Under the pieces are notes generated by a model. The model had not been told where the DNA came from. It ran no database searches and was given only the letters and a program-made list of their open reading frames with translations. A stretch of 64,000 nt of DNA from Halorubrum rutilum (lineage in GTDB: Archaea > Halobacteriota > Halobacteria > Halobacteriales > Haloferacaceae), in the NCBI RefSeq assembly GCF_024494565.1, contig NZ_JANHDN010000001.1:310001-374000 (forward strand). The letters run 5' to 3'. This document shows, one piece after another, positions 17,870-26,149 of the stretch. Each line of letters begins with the position of its first letter. The stretch's first letter is position 1. A program made the translations under genes and the position numbers.

Positions 17870-18322
17870 CTACTCCGGTTCCGGCTCGCGCTCGCGCCGT
17901 TCCCCGGACTCGCGTCGGCCCGGAGACTCGCGTCGGCCCGGAGACTCGCGTCGGCCCGCGGCGCCGGCGTCGGTCCGGTCGTCCGGTTCCTCGGTCTCTA
18001 ACAGTCGGTCGAGCCGCCGCTCGAACTCCGCCTCGTCGATCTCGCCGCTCGCGTACCGTTCCCGGAGCGTCGCCAGCGGGTCCTCGGTCGCCGCGGTCGA
18101 CGACGCGGACTCCCCGTCGGGATCCGCGGACTCGACCAGCGGGAACTCGTCCCCGAGCAGCAGCACCAGCGGGATGAGCACGAAGAAGCCGAGGATGAAC
18201 GTGGCGGGTATCAGCGCCGACAGCGCCTCCGGGAGGAGGACGGCGAACAGCGACGTGAGTCCGAACGAGAGGATCGCGACGAGGCCGATCAGCTTCGTCT
18301 TCTCGAACGTCGGGAGGGCCAT
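17870..18322 (-). CDS. SHOCT-domain membrane protein
   Basis: A 150-residue protein with two transmembrane segments (about residues 10-32 and 37-57), an acidic linker, a SHOCT motif at about 82-111 (LRERYASGEIDEAEFERRLD), and an Arg/Glu/Ser-rich tail in which RRESPG repeats three times. SHOCT domains are short C-terminal helices thought to mediate oligomerisation. Function unknown. The ATG at 18322 is chosen since the upstream extension is out of family and Arg-rich. It diverges from the XTP pyrophosphatase gene. Confidence 0.78.
   Translation of the reverse strand: MALPTFEKTKLIGLVAILSFGLTSLFAVLLPEALSALIPATFILGFFVLIPLVLLLGDEFPLVESADPDGESASSTAATEDPLATLRERYASGEIDEAEFERRLDRLLETEEPDDRTDAGAAGRRESPGRRESPGRRESGERREREPEPE
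17907..17960 (-). repeat. 18-base in-frame tandem repeat in the SHOCT protein tail
   Basis: Three 18-base units encode the RRESPG repeat at the protein C-terminus. The period keeps frame, so unit number can change without harm. Confidence 0.7.
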
Positions 18323-18439
18323 GTCGCATACGGTCAGACGAACTGACAAAAGCGTGTCGCCGAGCGATCGGCGGTCGTCGTCGACCGGCGCGCGAGCGCG
18401 ACCGACGGCTATTCGTTCCGGCCGCCCCCACCCGGATCC

Positions 18440-19093
18440 GTGCTCAGATACGTGACGACGAACCCCGGGAAGGTGCGCGAGGCGGAGCGCTACCTCCCGG
18501 ACGGCTCGGTGGAGCGGCTCGACTTCGACTACCCCGAGATCCAGGCGGCCGAACTCGGACCCATCGCCGCGCGCGGCGCTCGGGAGGCGTACCGTCACGT
18601 CGGCGAGCCGGTGCTCGTCGACGACGCGGGGCTGTTCGTCGAGGGGCTCGACGGCTTCCCGGGGCCGTACTCCTCGTACGTCGAGGAGACGCTGGGGATC
18701 GAGCGCGTCCACGAGACCGCGAGCGACCTCGACGACCGCCGGGCCGCGTTCCGCTGCACCCTCGGCTACTGCGACGGCGACGGCTTCGCCGCGAGCCCGG
18801 ACCCGGTCGACCGAGGTGACCGGAACGCGGCCGCGGCGGCGGGCCCGGGGGGAGACGGCGACGGGGACGGAGCCGGTCAGCGCGGCGAGGCCGACGCGCT
18901 CCCGGTCAAGCTGTTCGAGGGGTACGTGCCCGGTCGGATCGTCGCGCCGCGCGGGGAGGGCGGCTTCGGCTACGACCCGATCTTCGAACACGACGGCGAG
19001 ACGTTCGCCGAGATGGACACCGACCGGAAGAACGCGGTGTCACACCGGGGTCGGGCGTTGGAGAAGTTCGCCGAGTGGTACGCGGACCGGTGA
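18440..19093 (+). CDS. Non-canonical purine NTP pyrophosphatase (XTP/dITP diphosphatase, Ham1/RdgB family)
   Basis: It hydrolyses ITP, dITP and XTP to the monophosphates, keeping deaminated purines out of nucleic acids. Family motifs: TTNPGKVREAERYL at the N-terminus, VLVDDAGLFVEGLDGFPGPYSSYV, GEGGFGYDPIF and the C-terminal KNAVSHRGRALEKF. The 217-residue length is ~30 longer than usual because residues ~118-153 are a Gly/Asp/Ala low-complexity insert between two core strands. The start is GTG at 18440, immediately before the conserved LRYVTTNPGK, with no plausible ATG upstream. Divergent from the SHOCT gene. Confidence 0.92.
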   Translation: MLRYVTTNPGKVREAERYLPDGSVERLDFDYPEIQAAELGPIAARGAREAYRHVGEPVLVDDAGLFVEGLDGFPGPYSSYVEETLGIERVHETASDLDDRRAAFRCTLGYCDGDGFAASPDPVDRGDRNAAAAAGPGGDGDGDGAGQRGEADALPVKLFEGYVPGRIVAPRGEGGFGYDPIFEHDGETFAEMDTDRKNAVSHRGRALEKFAEWYADR

Positions 19094-19150
19094 GGCGGCG
19101 ACCGCTCGGGCGGTGTCGTCGTCTCAGGCGGCGTCGTCGATGGCGGCGTC

Positions 19151-20491
19151 TCAGGCGACGTCCGCGATCGCGTCCGCGAGCAGGTCGCAGCCCAGCTCGA
19201 TCTCGCGCTCGGTGACGTCGAGCGGCGGGAGGACCCGGAGCACGTCGTGGCCGGCCGCCAGCGTGAGCAGGCCCCGGGAGAACGCCGCCTTCAGGGCCGC
19301 GTCGCGGCGCTCCTTCGTGTCGAACCCGAGCGCGAGCATGAGCCCCTTCCCGCGCACGTCCTCGACGCCCGGCAGGTCGGCGTCGCGCATCGTCTCCTTG
19401 AACTGTCGGCCCCGGACGGTGGCGTTGTCCATGAGGTCGTGCTCGCGGATCGCGTCGAGCGTGAGCGCCCCCTGCGCGGCGGCGACGATATCGCCGGCGC
19501 CCCACGTCGACGAGAGGCGGCTCTTCTCCTCGGGGAACACGTCCTCGCGGGAGACCGTCGCGCCGACGCGGAGCCCCTTCGCGCTGGCGATCACGTCGGG
19601 TTCGAGCGCGTAGTGGTCGGCGCCCCACAGCTCGCCGGTGCGGCCGACGCCCGACTGGATCTCGTCGGCGATCAGCGTGATGTCGTGCTCGTCGACGAGG
19701 GCGGCGACCTCGTCGGTGAACGCGTCGGAGGGGAACCGGTAGCCGCCCTCGCCCTGGATCGGTTCGAGGATGAGGTACGCCACGTCGTCGGGGTCGATGT
19801 GTCCGCGCTCGGGGTCGAGCTTCTCGCGCAGCCGGGAGACGCCGCCGGCGAAGAAGCCGCACGAGCAGCTCTCGGGGGTGCAGGTCCGGTCCTCGCAGAA
19901 CGGGGCGTCGTGGACGCCGCTGACCTCGGGGAAGTCGCGGCGGTAGACGGACTTGGAGCGGTTGAGCGAGAGCGCGCCGAGGGTCCGGCCGTGGAACGCC
20001 CCGTCGAACGTGATCGCGTGTTTGGCGCCGTCGGAGTCGTCGTACGCGATCTTGATCGCGTTCTCGACCGCCTCCGCCCCGGAGTTCGAGAGGAAGACGG
20101 TGTCCATGTCGTAGTGGGCGGTGACCTCGGTGAGCCGCTCCATCAGCCCGGACGACCCCGGGACCCCGTCGCCGGGTGAGTCGCCGCCGGCGACGTAGAA
20201 GTCTTGGCCCGCGATCTTTAGCGGATCGACGAGGTCGAACTCGGCGAGCGGCTCCATGATCAACGGATTATTGTAGCCGAGCGGCGCGGCGGCGACGTGG
20301 CTCGTGAAGTCCATGAGGACGTTGCCGTCGACGTCGGTGCAGAACGGGCCCTCGGCGGGCGCGGTGCGGTCCCAGACGAACTCGTAGACGTACGTGCTCG
20401 GCGCGGCCGACTCGTGGTGGTAGTCGACCCACTCCCGCGCGCGGTCGCCCGGGAGCTCGGTGACCTCGGGGGTGGCCGTGTGGCGATCCAT
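19151..20491 (-). CDS. Class III (PLP) aminotransferase
   Basis: A 446-residue fold-type I transaminase of the omega-amino acid/4-aminobutyrate group. It has the PLP contacts SNSGAEAVENAIK (about 135-147), FHGRTLGALS (167-176), the cofactor-binding Asp276 in IADEIQSGVGRTG, and the Schiff-base Lys305 in SAKGLRVG. Substrate cannot be told from sequence; gabT-like is a fair guess. Residues ~199-211 carry four cysteines (C200, C204, C209, C211), unusual for a haloarchaeal enzyme. The ATG at 20491 is preferred over a start 22 codons upstream because a TATA-like gatttattc (about 20515-20523, minus strand) is at leaderless distance. Confidence 0.88.
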   Translation of the reverse strand: MDRHTATPEVTELPGDRAREWVDYHHESAAPSTYVYEFVWDRTAPAEGPFCTDVDGNVLMDFTSHVAAAPLGYNNPLIMEPLAEFDLVDPLKIAGQDFYVAGGDSPGDGVPGSSGLMERLTEVTAHYDMDTVFLSNSGAEAVENAIKIAYDDSDGAKHAITFDGAFHGRTLGALSLNRSKSVYRRDFPEVSGVHDAPFCEDRTCTPESCSCGFFAGGVSRLREKLDPERGHIDPDDVAYLILEPIQGEGGYRFPSDAFTDEVAALVDEHDITLIADEIQSGVGRTGELWGADHYALEPDVIASAKGLRVGATVSREDVFPEEKSRLSSTWGAGDIVAAAQGALTLDAIREHDLMDNATVRGRQFKETMRDADLPGVEDVRGKGLMLALGFDTKERRDAALKAAFSRGLLTLAAGHDVLRVLPPLDVTEREIELGCDLLADAIADVA

Positions 20492-20644
20492 GTCCACGGG
20501 TCGCACGCGAGCCGAATAAATCCGAGGCGATCCCGCGGTCGTTGGAGATAGCTCCAACCGCGGTCGCGGGCGGGGAGAAACCGAGTGGGGCGGGAGAGAC
20601 GAGGAAAAGAGGGAAGCGAACGGGGCGGCGAGCGGCGAGGTCGG

Positions 20645-20920
20645 TCAGTGGTCGACGTACTGCGTCTCCCACTCGGTCCGGGCCTCGATCTCGCGGCGAC
20701 CGCGGCGCGTCAGCGTGTAGTAGTTCGTGCGGCGGTCGCGCTGACCCTTCTCGACGAGCCCCTTCTCGACGAGCGTGTCGAGGTTGGGGTAGAGCCGGCC
20801 GTGGTGGATCTCCTTCTCGTAGTACTCCTCGAGCTCGTCTTTGATCGCGAGCCCGTGGGGCTCGTCCAGGCCGGCGATCACGTAGAGCAGGTCACGCTGA
20901 AAACCCGTAAGGTCGTACAT
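20645..20920 (-). CDS. PadR-family winged-helix transcriptional regulator
   Basis: A 91-residue winged-helix protein: LTGFQRDLLYVIAGL (helix 1), HGLAIKDELEEYY (helix 2), the recognition helix LYPNLDTLVEKGLV, and the wing RRTNYYTLTRRGRREI. This is the short PadR type; the haloarchaeal oxidative-stress regulator RosR belongs to the same broad group, but orthology is not established here. The ATG at 20920 is chosen because codons upstream run into the promoter. An unusually AT-rich promoter and a perfect 12-base palindrome lie just upstream, suggesting autoregulation. Confidence 0.87.
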   Translation of the reverse strand: MYDLTGFQRDLLYVIAGLDEPHGLAIKDELEEYYEKEIHHGRLYPNLDTLVEKGLVEKGQRDRRTNYYTLTRRGRREIEARTEWETQYVDH

Positions 20921-20944
20921 ACAACTGACCGTACATTCCCGTTC

Positions 20945-20972
20945 TAAATAAATAAATATGCCGTTATAACGG
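20945..20972 (-). promoter_or_regulatory. padR promoter with perfect palindrome
   Basis: An AT-rich atttatttattta (about 20945-20957, minus strand) lies about 30 bases before the PadR start. Directly upstream, at 20961-20972, is the perfect 12-base palindrome CCGTTATAACGG, overlapping where TFB would contact the BRE. This is the expected position of an autoregulatory operator. Confidence 0.6.
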
Positions 20973-21467
20973 ACCTCGATCCGCGCTTCGACCCGCGGAG
21001 TCACTCGATCCGCACGGTTTGGATCTGTCAGAAGGCCAACTATGGTGCGCGGATCCGGGCCCGAACCGCCGCCCCGATCGAACGCTCGAAAACTGATACG
21101 TCGCCGTCGGGACGCGTCGCTCGTGACGGGGCGTGGAGCGGCGGAAAGCGACGGGACCCGTCCGAGCGGTCGCTCCCGACTGTCGGGGAGTGTCGCGAGT
21201 GTCGGTGAGTGTCGGTGATCGGCCGTCGCGTCGCTCGCGAAAAGGCGGTATCGCGAGCAGAAAGCCGGCGCGCCCGACGCGGAAAAAAGCCGCGTCGGGC
21301 GGCCGATTGGTCCCCGCTGACGCTTCGGCCCTCCAGACGAAGCGTCACCTGTCGATACAGGGTTCAAACTGATAAAGGTAACGAGCCTTCGCTATTGGTG
21401 TTCGATCGGTCACACGTTACGGGTCGAAACGGGTCGGTCGGGGGGAGTCTCGGGCCGTGCGACTCGC
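20973..21467. other. Intergenic region without a credible gene
   Basis: About 495 bases between the PadR promoter and the small gene ending at 21468. Reading frames here lack family features and haloarchaeal codon periodicity. It holds a strong GC hairpin at 21272-21300 and short direct repeats of agtgtcggtg around 21180-21220. Nothing else is recognisable. Confidence 0.4.
21272..21300. other. Perfect 11-bp hairpin with A-rich loop
   Basis: Arms gcccgacgcgg (21272-21282) and ccgcgtcgggc (21290-21300) pair perfectly around the loop aaaaaag. Isolated in non-coding DNA. It could be a structured RNA end or protein-binding site; there is no T-run, so it is not a standard terminator. Confidence 0.45.
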
Positions 21468-21614
21468 TCACATGTGTTCCTCTTCCAGCACCCAGCCGAG
21501 CGCGCGCTTGTAGTGGGTGAACAGCTGCTCGACGCCCCGGTGGTTCATCTCCTCGTCGTCGAGCTGCTCGCGGAGGAACTCGTACTGCTCGCGGATCTCG
21601 TCTTCGGAGCGCAT
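21468..21614 (-). CDS. Small conserved acidic protein
   Basis: A 48-residue acidic helical protein (MRSEDEIREQYEFLREQL ... HYKRALGWVLEEE). The pattern of charged heptads suggests a helical hairpin or coiled coil. Small proteins of this type are frequent in haloarchaea and this one has clean haloarchaeal codon bias. The ATG at 21614 begins the charged helix; upstream codons belong to a repeat tail unit. Function unknown. Confidence 0.65.
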   Translation of the reverse strand: MRSEDEIREQYEFLREQLDDEEMNHRGVEQLFTHYKRALGWVLEEEHM

Positions 21615-21690
21615 GGGCGCGGGTACGATTCGGGTCGGGATAGTGTTGTGGCCGCGGACGACGTATACGAGGCGTGATGCGGATCGACGG

Positions 21691-21724
21691 GGAAACATCT
21701 CTGACTCCCAGCCGCTCGGCTGTA
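21691..21724 (-). repeat. Degenerate 3'-end unit next to element copy B
   Basis: Minus-strand reading gives cagccgagcggctggg followed by a decayed ctttgg-gtgttc part. It is the same unit that follows the other copies, lying about 25 bases beyond the 3' end of copy B. Confidence 0.5.
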
Positions 21725-21746
21725 CGTGAGCGACGACTCCGCGGTG

Positions 21747-22014
21747 AACACTTCCAAAGCCCCAGCCGGGAGGACTCGATGGGCTCGCTGCGCTCCTCAG
21801 TCGCTCGTTTCACTCGCTCCCTGCGGTGCTTGCGTCGCCCGTCTTCGTCCTCCCGGCTGCCCCTTTGAGTCCCGCCCGACACGGCGACCGCACCTCACGC
21901 CTCCCCAACCTCGCGGCTCCCTCCGCTTCGCTCCGGTCGCCGCGTCCCTCGCGCGTGCACCTCGCGCCCTGCGAGCGCTCGGCGGCACGCGCCACCGCCC
22001 CGTTTATTTATAAG
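21747..22014 (-). repeat. Structured intergenic element, copy B (candidate RNA)
   Basis: It reads right to left: AT box cttataaataaa (22002-22014), GGCGCGTGCC (21993-21984) pairing with GCACGCGC further on, a variable hairpin, the block TGGGGAGGCGTGAGG, the block GGGACTCAAAGGGGCAG, and the long terminal helix pairing 21847-21867 with 21754-21775 (AGCCGGGAGGAC with GTCCTCCCGGCT, outer CAAAG with CTTTG). It occupies the gap between the small acidic gene and the primase gene. ORFs within it are artefacts. Confidence 0.82.
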
Positions 22015-22090
22015 TCGACACCGTTCCGTCGGTCCGAACTCGCCCGCGAACGATACGTTGATACGTCGACCGCCGGTACTCGGTGAGACG

Positions 22091-23254
22091 ATGGACGACC
22101 GGACGCGGGAGTACCTGAAGGGGCGGTTCGGCGACTACTACCGCCGCGCGTCGCCGTCGCTCCCGCCGGACGCGAACCTCCGCGAGTGGGGCCACATCCC
22201 GTGGACGCCCGGCTCCGGGACGACGATGGTCCGCCACCAGTCGCTGTTCGACCTGGGCGACGTCGACACGTTCTTCGCGGACAACGCGCCCCGGCACGCC
22301 TACTTCTCGGCCGCGCGCTACGACGACCCCAGCGCCTCGACGATGTCGAAGAAGGGGTGGCGCTCGGCGGACCTGATCTTCGACCTCGACGCCGACCACC
22401 TCCCCGGCGTGGACCCGGAGGCGACCCCGTACCCGGAGATGCTCGCCGAGTGCAAGGAGGCCCTCCTGCGGCTGCTTGACTTCCTCGACGACGACTTCGC
22501 CTTCGAGGACCTCACCGTCGTCTTCTCGGGCGGGCGCGGCTACCACGTCCACGTCCGCGACGAGAGCGTCCGGGAGTTGGACAGCGAGGCGCGCCGGGAG
22601 ATCGTCGACTACGTCCGCGCGATCGACCTCGACACGGAGGGGCTGATCCGCACCGTCTCCGAGCGCGGCACGACGAAGCGCGTGCTCCGGACCGAGGGCG
22701 GGTGGGGCGCGCGCGTCCACGAGGCGCTCGTCGAGTACGCCGACGACCTCCGCGACATGGACGAGGAGGCGGCCCGCGAGCGCCTGATGGAGCTGGAGGG
22801 GATCGGCGAGGGACGCGCGGAGACGATCCTCGGCGCGTTCGAGCGCAACCCGGCCGCCGTCCGCGAGGGCAACGTCGAGGCCGGGGGGCCGGGCGTGCGC
22901 CGGCTCGTCTCCGCGCTCGCCTCGCGCGTGACCGCGACCGACACCGCCCCGATCGACGAGCCCGTCACGACCGACACGCGGCGGCTCATCCGACTCCCGG
23001 GGACGCTCCACGGCGGGTCCGGGCTCGTCGTCACGCCGATCGCGCGCGACGACCTCGCCGGCTTCGACCCGCTGCGAGACGCGGTGCCCGACCGGTTCGT
23101 CGGGCGGGAGATCCGGATCGAGACCGACCTCGATCGGACGGTAGAATTAAACGGCGAGCGCGTCAGAGTTGAACCCGGTAGAAACACCGTGCCCGAGTTC
23201 GCCGGGGTCTTCCTCATGGCCCGCGGCGAGGCGCGGAAGGCACCCGAACGATGA
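22091..23254 (+). CDS. priS: DNA primase small (catalytic) subunit
   Basis: The catalytic subunit of the archaeal/eukaryotic-type primase, making primers for replication with the large subunit PriL (not in the window). The 387-residue protein has the metal-binding DxD, Asp98 and Asp100, in [11 protein letters not shown], followed by [15 protein letters not shown], and a late [17 protein letters not shown] that forms the nucleotide-binding part. Length and order match archaeal PriS. The ATG at 22091 begins [10 protein letters not shown]. The GINS gene starts inside its last codons (ATGA overlap), a replication pairing conserved in archaea. Confidence 0.94.
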   Translation: MDDRTREYLKGRFGDYYRRASPSLPPDANLREWGHIPWTPGSGTTMVRHQSLFDLGDVDTFFADNAPRHAYFSAARYDDPSASTMSKKGWRSADLIFDLDADHLPGVDPEATPYPEMLAECKEALLRLLDFLDDDFAFEDLTVVFSGGRGYHVHVRDESVRELDSEARREIVDYVRAIDLDTEGLIRTVSERGTTKRVLRTEGGWGARVHEALVEYADDLRDMDEEAARERLMELEGIGEGRAETILGAFERNPAAVREGNVEAGGPGVRRLVSALASRVTATDTAPIDEPVTTDTRRLIRLPGTLHGGSGLVVTPIARDDLAGFDPLRDAVPDRFVGREIRIETDLDRTVELNGERVRVEPGRNTVPEFAGVFLMARGEARKAPER

Positions 23255-24321
23255 ACCTCGACGAGCTCAGATCGGCGCAGGCGAAGGAACGCCGCAAGGA
23301 CAGCCTCCAGCACCTGCGGGACTCCTTCTACGACGACGTGGCCGCCTACGTCGCCGACCTGCGCGCGGCCCGCGACCGCCGCGCCGAGCAGGTCGACAAC
23401 CCCTTCTCCGACGACGACGTCCGCCGCCTCTCCGACGAGGTCGAGACGGCCGAGGAGGTCGCCGAGGCGCTGTACGAGCGCCGCGTCGGCAAGGTCGTCA
23501 AGCTCGCCTCGTTCGCGGCCGCCGACATGTCGGTCGACGCGGACGGCATGACGACCGAGGAGCGACGGCTGTTCGACGACCTCGTCGACCGGATCAAGGC
23601 GAACAAATCGAGCGTGCTCGACGTGCTCTCCGGCGAGGTGTCGACGGACGAGTCCGGGTCCGATCCGGCGTCCGGATCCGACTCGACGCCCGCGACCGAC
23701 CCGACGCCCGATCCCGATTCGACTTCCGAACCCGATTCGACCTCCGAACCCGATTCGACCTCCGAACCCGATCCGGCGCTCGCGTCCGACGAGGCCGCGG
23801 GGGACGGACGGCCGGCGGAGGACGGCGAGGTCCCCGACGCGCTCGCCGGCGCCATGGGCGGCGCGGACGACGAAGTCGCGGACGCGCTCGACGCGCCCGC
23901 AGACGAGGCGGGGGCGGCGCCGGATTCGCCCCCGCCGACCGACGCCCCGGACCGCGGACCGAGCGACGCCCCCGGTGAGGGGGCGACCACCGACGGCGGC
24001 CCGACCGCGGTCCCGCCGGACCCCGCGCCGCCGGGCGCCCCCGGGGTCGACGACTCGGGAGGCGCGAGCGACGGCGATTCCCCCGGGGACGCGAACGAGA
24101 CCGGCTCCCGCGACGGCGCGGCGGAGGCGCCCGCCGAGGGTGACGCCGGGACCGGCTCCGCCGTCGACGGCCGCGAAACCGTCCGGATCACGCGCGACGT
24201 CGGCGCCATCCTCGGCGTCGACGAGCGGGAGTACGACCTCGCGAGGGAGGACGTCGTGACCCTCCCCGCCGAGAACGCGGCCCCGCTCGTCGAGCGGGAC
24301 GCCGCGGAGCGGCTCGACTGA
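23251..24321 (+). CDS. GINS replication complex subunit with long acidic linker
   Basis: A subunit of the GINS complex that links MCM helicase, Cdc45/GAN and primase at the fork. The N-terminal ~125 residues form the helical A domain ([49 protein letters not shown]). The C-terminal ~55 are the small beta B domain ([22 protein letters not shown]). Between them lie ~170 residues of disordered Asp/Pro/Gly/Ser sequence, including three STSEPD repeats, making the protein 356 residues against about 200 in other archaea. The ATG overlaps the priS stop, so the two are coupled. Confidence 0.88.
   Translation: MNLDELRSAQAKERRKDSLQHLRDSFYDDVAAYVADLRAARDRRAEQVDNPFSDDDVRRLSDEVETAEEVAEALYERRVGKVVKLASFAAADMSVDADGMTTEERRLFDDLVDRIKANKSSVLDVLSGEVSTDESGSDPASGSDSTPATDPTPDPDSTSEPDSTSEPDSTSEPDPALASDEAAGDGRPAEDGEVPDALAGAMGGADDEVADALDAPADEAGAAPDSPPPTDAPDRGPSDAPGEGATTDGGPTAVPPDPAPPGAPGVDDSGGASDGDSPGDANETGSRDGAAEAPAEGDAGTGSAVDGRETVRITRDVGAILGVDEREYDLAREDVVTLPAENAAPLVERDAAERLD
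23716..23769 (+). repeat. 18-base tandem repeat in the GINS linker
   Basis: Three 18-base units encode the DSTSEP repeat in the disordered linker of GINS. One unit differs by a single silent base. Confidence 0.75.
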
Positions 24322-24407
24322 GCCGGGAGCGCGACGCGCGGGTTTCTCCGAGGTCGCCCGAATCGGGACCGACGAGCACTAACGCCGCGGGCGACTACGG
24401 ATCCGCA

Positions 24408-25652
24408 ATGGAGGTCGAGTTCCTCGGCGGCGCCCGCGAGGTCGGTCGGAGCGCGGTCCTCGTCGACGACGCGCTGCTCCTCGACTACGGGCTGTTGACC
24501 GCGGAACCGCCGCAGTATCCGGTCCGCGATCCCGAGCCCGACGCGGTCGTCGTCTCGCACGGCCACCTCGACCACGCGGGCGCGGTGCCGGCGCTGCTGA
24601 AGGGCGACCGCCGGCCCGCGGTCCACTGGACCCCGCCCACCGCGGACCTGACGCGAACGCTCGCGCGCGACACGCTCAAGCTGCACGGCAACAGCCCGCT
24701 CTGTCCCTTCTCCGAGGAGCACGTCGCGCGGCTCGGCGAGGTCGAGGAGCGGCACGCGTACGGGGAGCCGTTCGTCGTCGAGGCCGGCGGGACCGACTAC
24801 GAGGTGACGCTGTTCGACGCGGGCCACATCCCGGGGTCGGCGCATGTGCTCGTGGACGACGGCCGGACCCGACTGCTGTACACCGGCGACTTCCACACCG
24901 ACGACCAGCGGCTCGTGTCCGGGACGACGGCGCGGCCCGACGCCGACGCCGTGATCTGCGAGTCGACGTACGCGGACGTGACCCACGGGAACCGCCGCGC
25001 GGTGGCGAAGCGCTGGGCCGAGAGCGTGCGGACGACGATCTGGGAGGGCGGCACCGTCGTCGCGCCCGCGTTCGCCATCGGGCGGACCCAGGAGATGATG
25101 CTCGTCGCCGAGGCGAACGACCTCACGCCATACGTCGACGGGATGGGGACCGAAGTGACGCGGCTGGTCCGTCGGTACCCCGAGTTCCTGTCCGACCCCG
25201 AGGCGCTCCGCCGGGCGGCGGGCGCCGCGCGGTTCGTCACCGGCCGCGACGGCCAGCGCGAGCGGATCGCCGCCGACAACGAACTGATAATCACCACCTC
25301 GGGGATGCTCGCGGGCGGTCCGGTCCGCTCGTACCTCCCGGCGATCCGCGGGAGCCCGACGAACCTCGTGACGCTGACTGGGTATCAGGTCGAGGGGACG
25401 CCGGGCCGAGAGCTACAGGACCGCGGGCGACTGGAGCTGAACGGTCGGGTCCGCCCCGTCAGTGCCCGGGTGGAGTCGTACGACTTCTCCGCGCACGCCG
25501 ACCGCGAGGGGCTGGAGTCGTTCCTGGACTCGTACCGCGGCGCGCGGGTGCTGGCGAACCACGGCGACCGGTGCGAGGCGTTCGCCGAGGACCTCCGGGC
25601 CGACGGGTACGACGCGAGCGCGCCCGACGTCGGAGCGCGGGTCGAGCTGTGA
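24408..25652 (+). CDS. MBL-fold beta-CASP nuclease (aCPSF2/RNase J-like)
   Basis: A 414-residue metallo-beta-lactamase/beta-CASP protein of the CPSF/RNase J group that processes or degrades RNA. Zinc motif 2 is His51-x-His53-x-Asp55-His56 (VSHGHLDHAG); later motifs are DAGHIPGSAHVLV, YTGDFHTDDQ, CESTYADVTHG, the beta-CASP signature around TSGMLAGGPVRSY, and the C-terminal FSAHADREGLESFL. There is no N-terminal KH domain, which separates it from aCPSF1 and fits aCPSF2. It has its own start 86 bases after GINS. Confidence 0.88.
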   Translation: MEVEFLGGAREVGRSAVLVDDALLLDYGLLTAEPPQYPVRDPEPDAVVVSHGHLDHAGAVPALLKGDRRPAVHWTPPTADLTRTLARDTLKLHGNSPLCPFSEEHVARLGEVEERHAYGEPFVVEAGGTDYEVTLFDAGHIPGSAHVLVDDGRTRLLYTGDFHTDDQRLVSGTTARPDADAVICESTYADVTHGNRRAVAKRWAESVRTTIWEGGTVVAPAFAIGRTQEMMLVAEANDLTPYVDGMGTEVTRLVRRYPEFLSDPEALRRAAGAARFVTGRDGQRERIAADNELIITTSGMLAGGPVRSYLPAIRGSPTNLVTLTGYQVEGTPGRELQDRGRLELNGRVRPVSARVESYDFSAHADREGLESFLDSYRGARVLANHGDRCEAFAEDLRADGYDASAPDVGARVEL

Positions 25653-25684
25653 GGAAGGCTGGTTGAGCTGTGAGGAAGGCGGGT
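25643..25684 (+). repeat. Short direct repeat duplicating the 3' end of the nuclease gene
   Basis: The last codons plus stop of the beta-CASP gene (gagctgtgaggaaggc) are repeated immediately downstream, about 21 bases later. It looks like a recent small tandem duplication in the intergenic space. Confidence 0.55.
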
Positions 25685-25755
25685 CGGATTACGGAAGAGA
25701 CGGATCGGGCCGTAGGGAAGGCGGGTCGTCGTCCTCGCTCTCGGCGGCGCTCCGG

Positions 25756-26013
25756 CTACTCGCCGCCGTCGGTGTACGCCCGGTCGTCGAGCACGCGGTC
25801 CGCGGTGGCGTCCGCCTCGGCCGGGCTGGGACACTGTCCGGAGACGACCTCGTCGGTGAGGTCGCAGGCGAGCGCGTAGACGGCCGAGCCGTCGGCGCGT
25901 TCGGCGACGCGCTCGAACGTCGGGCGGTAGCCGGCGGCGGCGCGCTGTCCGGTCTGGTCGAGGGAGGCGTCGATGGCGTACTCGAGCTGGCGAACCGCTT
26001 CCTGTGGTTCCAT
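25756..26013 (-). CDS. Small conserved haloarchaeal protein
   Basis: An 85-residue protein (MEPQEAVRQLEYAIDASLDQ ... ALACDLTDEVVSGQC), mostly helical, no signal or membrane segment, two cysteines. The ATG at 26013 is chosen because a TATA-like tacttaag (about 26036-26043, minus strand) sits about 27 bases upstream. Monocistronic, divergent from the IMPase gene. Function not recognised. Confidence 0.7.
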   Translation of the reverse strand: MEPQEAVRQLEYAIDASLDQTGQRAAAGYRPTFERVAERADGSAVYALACDLTDEVVSGQCPSPAEADATADRVLDDRAYTDGGE

Positions 26014-26117
26014 ATCCGAACGCTCGGCCTCGTCGCACTTAAGTATACTCGGATTCGGAATTGAGTTAATAATCACGCGCCAGCTGGAGTCGCCGGCGCG
26101 GAGGGGCGCGGATCGAC

Positions 26118-26126
26118 GTTTATACG
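26118..26126 (+). promoter_or_regulatory. TATA box of the IMPase-family gene
   Basis: The sequence gtttatacg is centred about 28 bases before the ATG at 26150, indicating a leaderless or very short-leader transcript. Confidence 0.6.
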
Positions 26127-26149
26127 CGGCAGGGTCCCGGAAGGCGTCC

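Noticed and set aside
16857..18431. 524-residue minus-strand ORF spanning the deaminase and SHOCT genes
   Set aside because: Arg-rich out-of-frame shadow on the same strand, with no motif conservation.
21272..21300. Intrinsic terminator
   Set aside because: Strong hairpin but no T-run after it on either strand, and no gene ends close to it.
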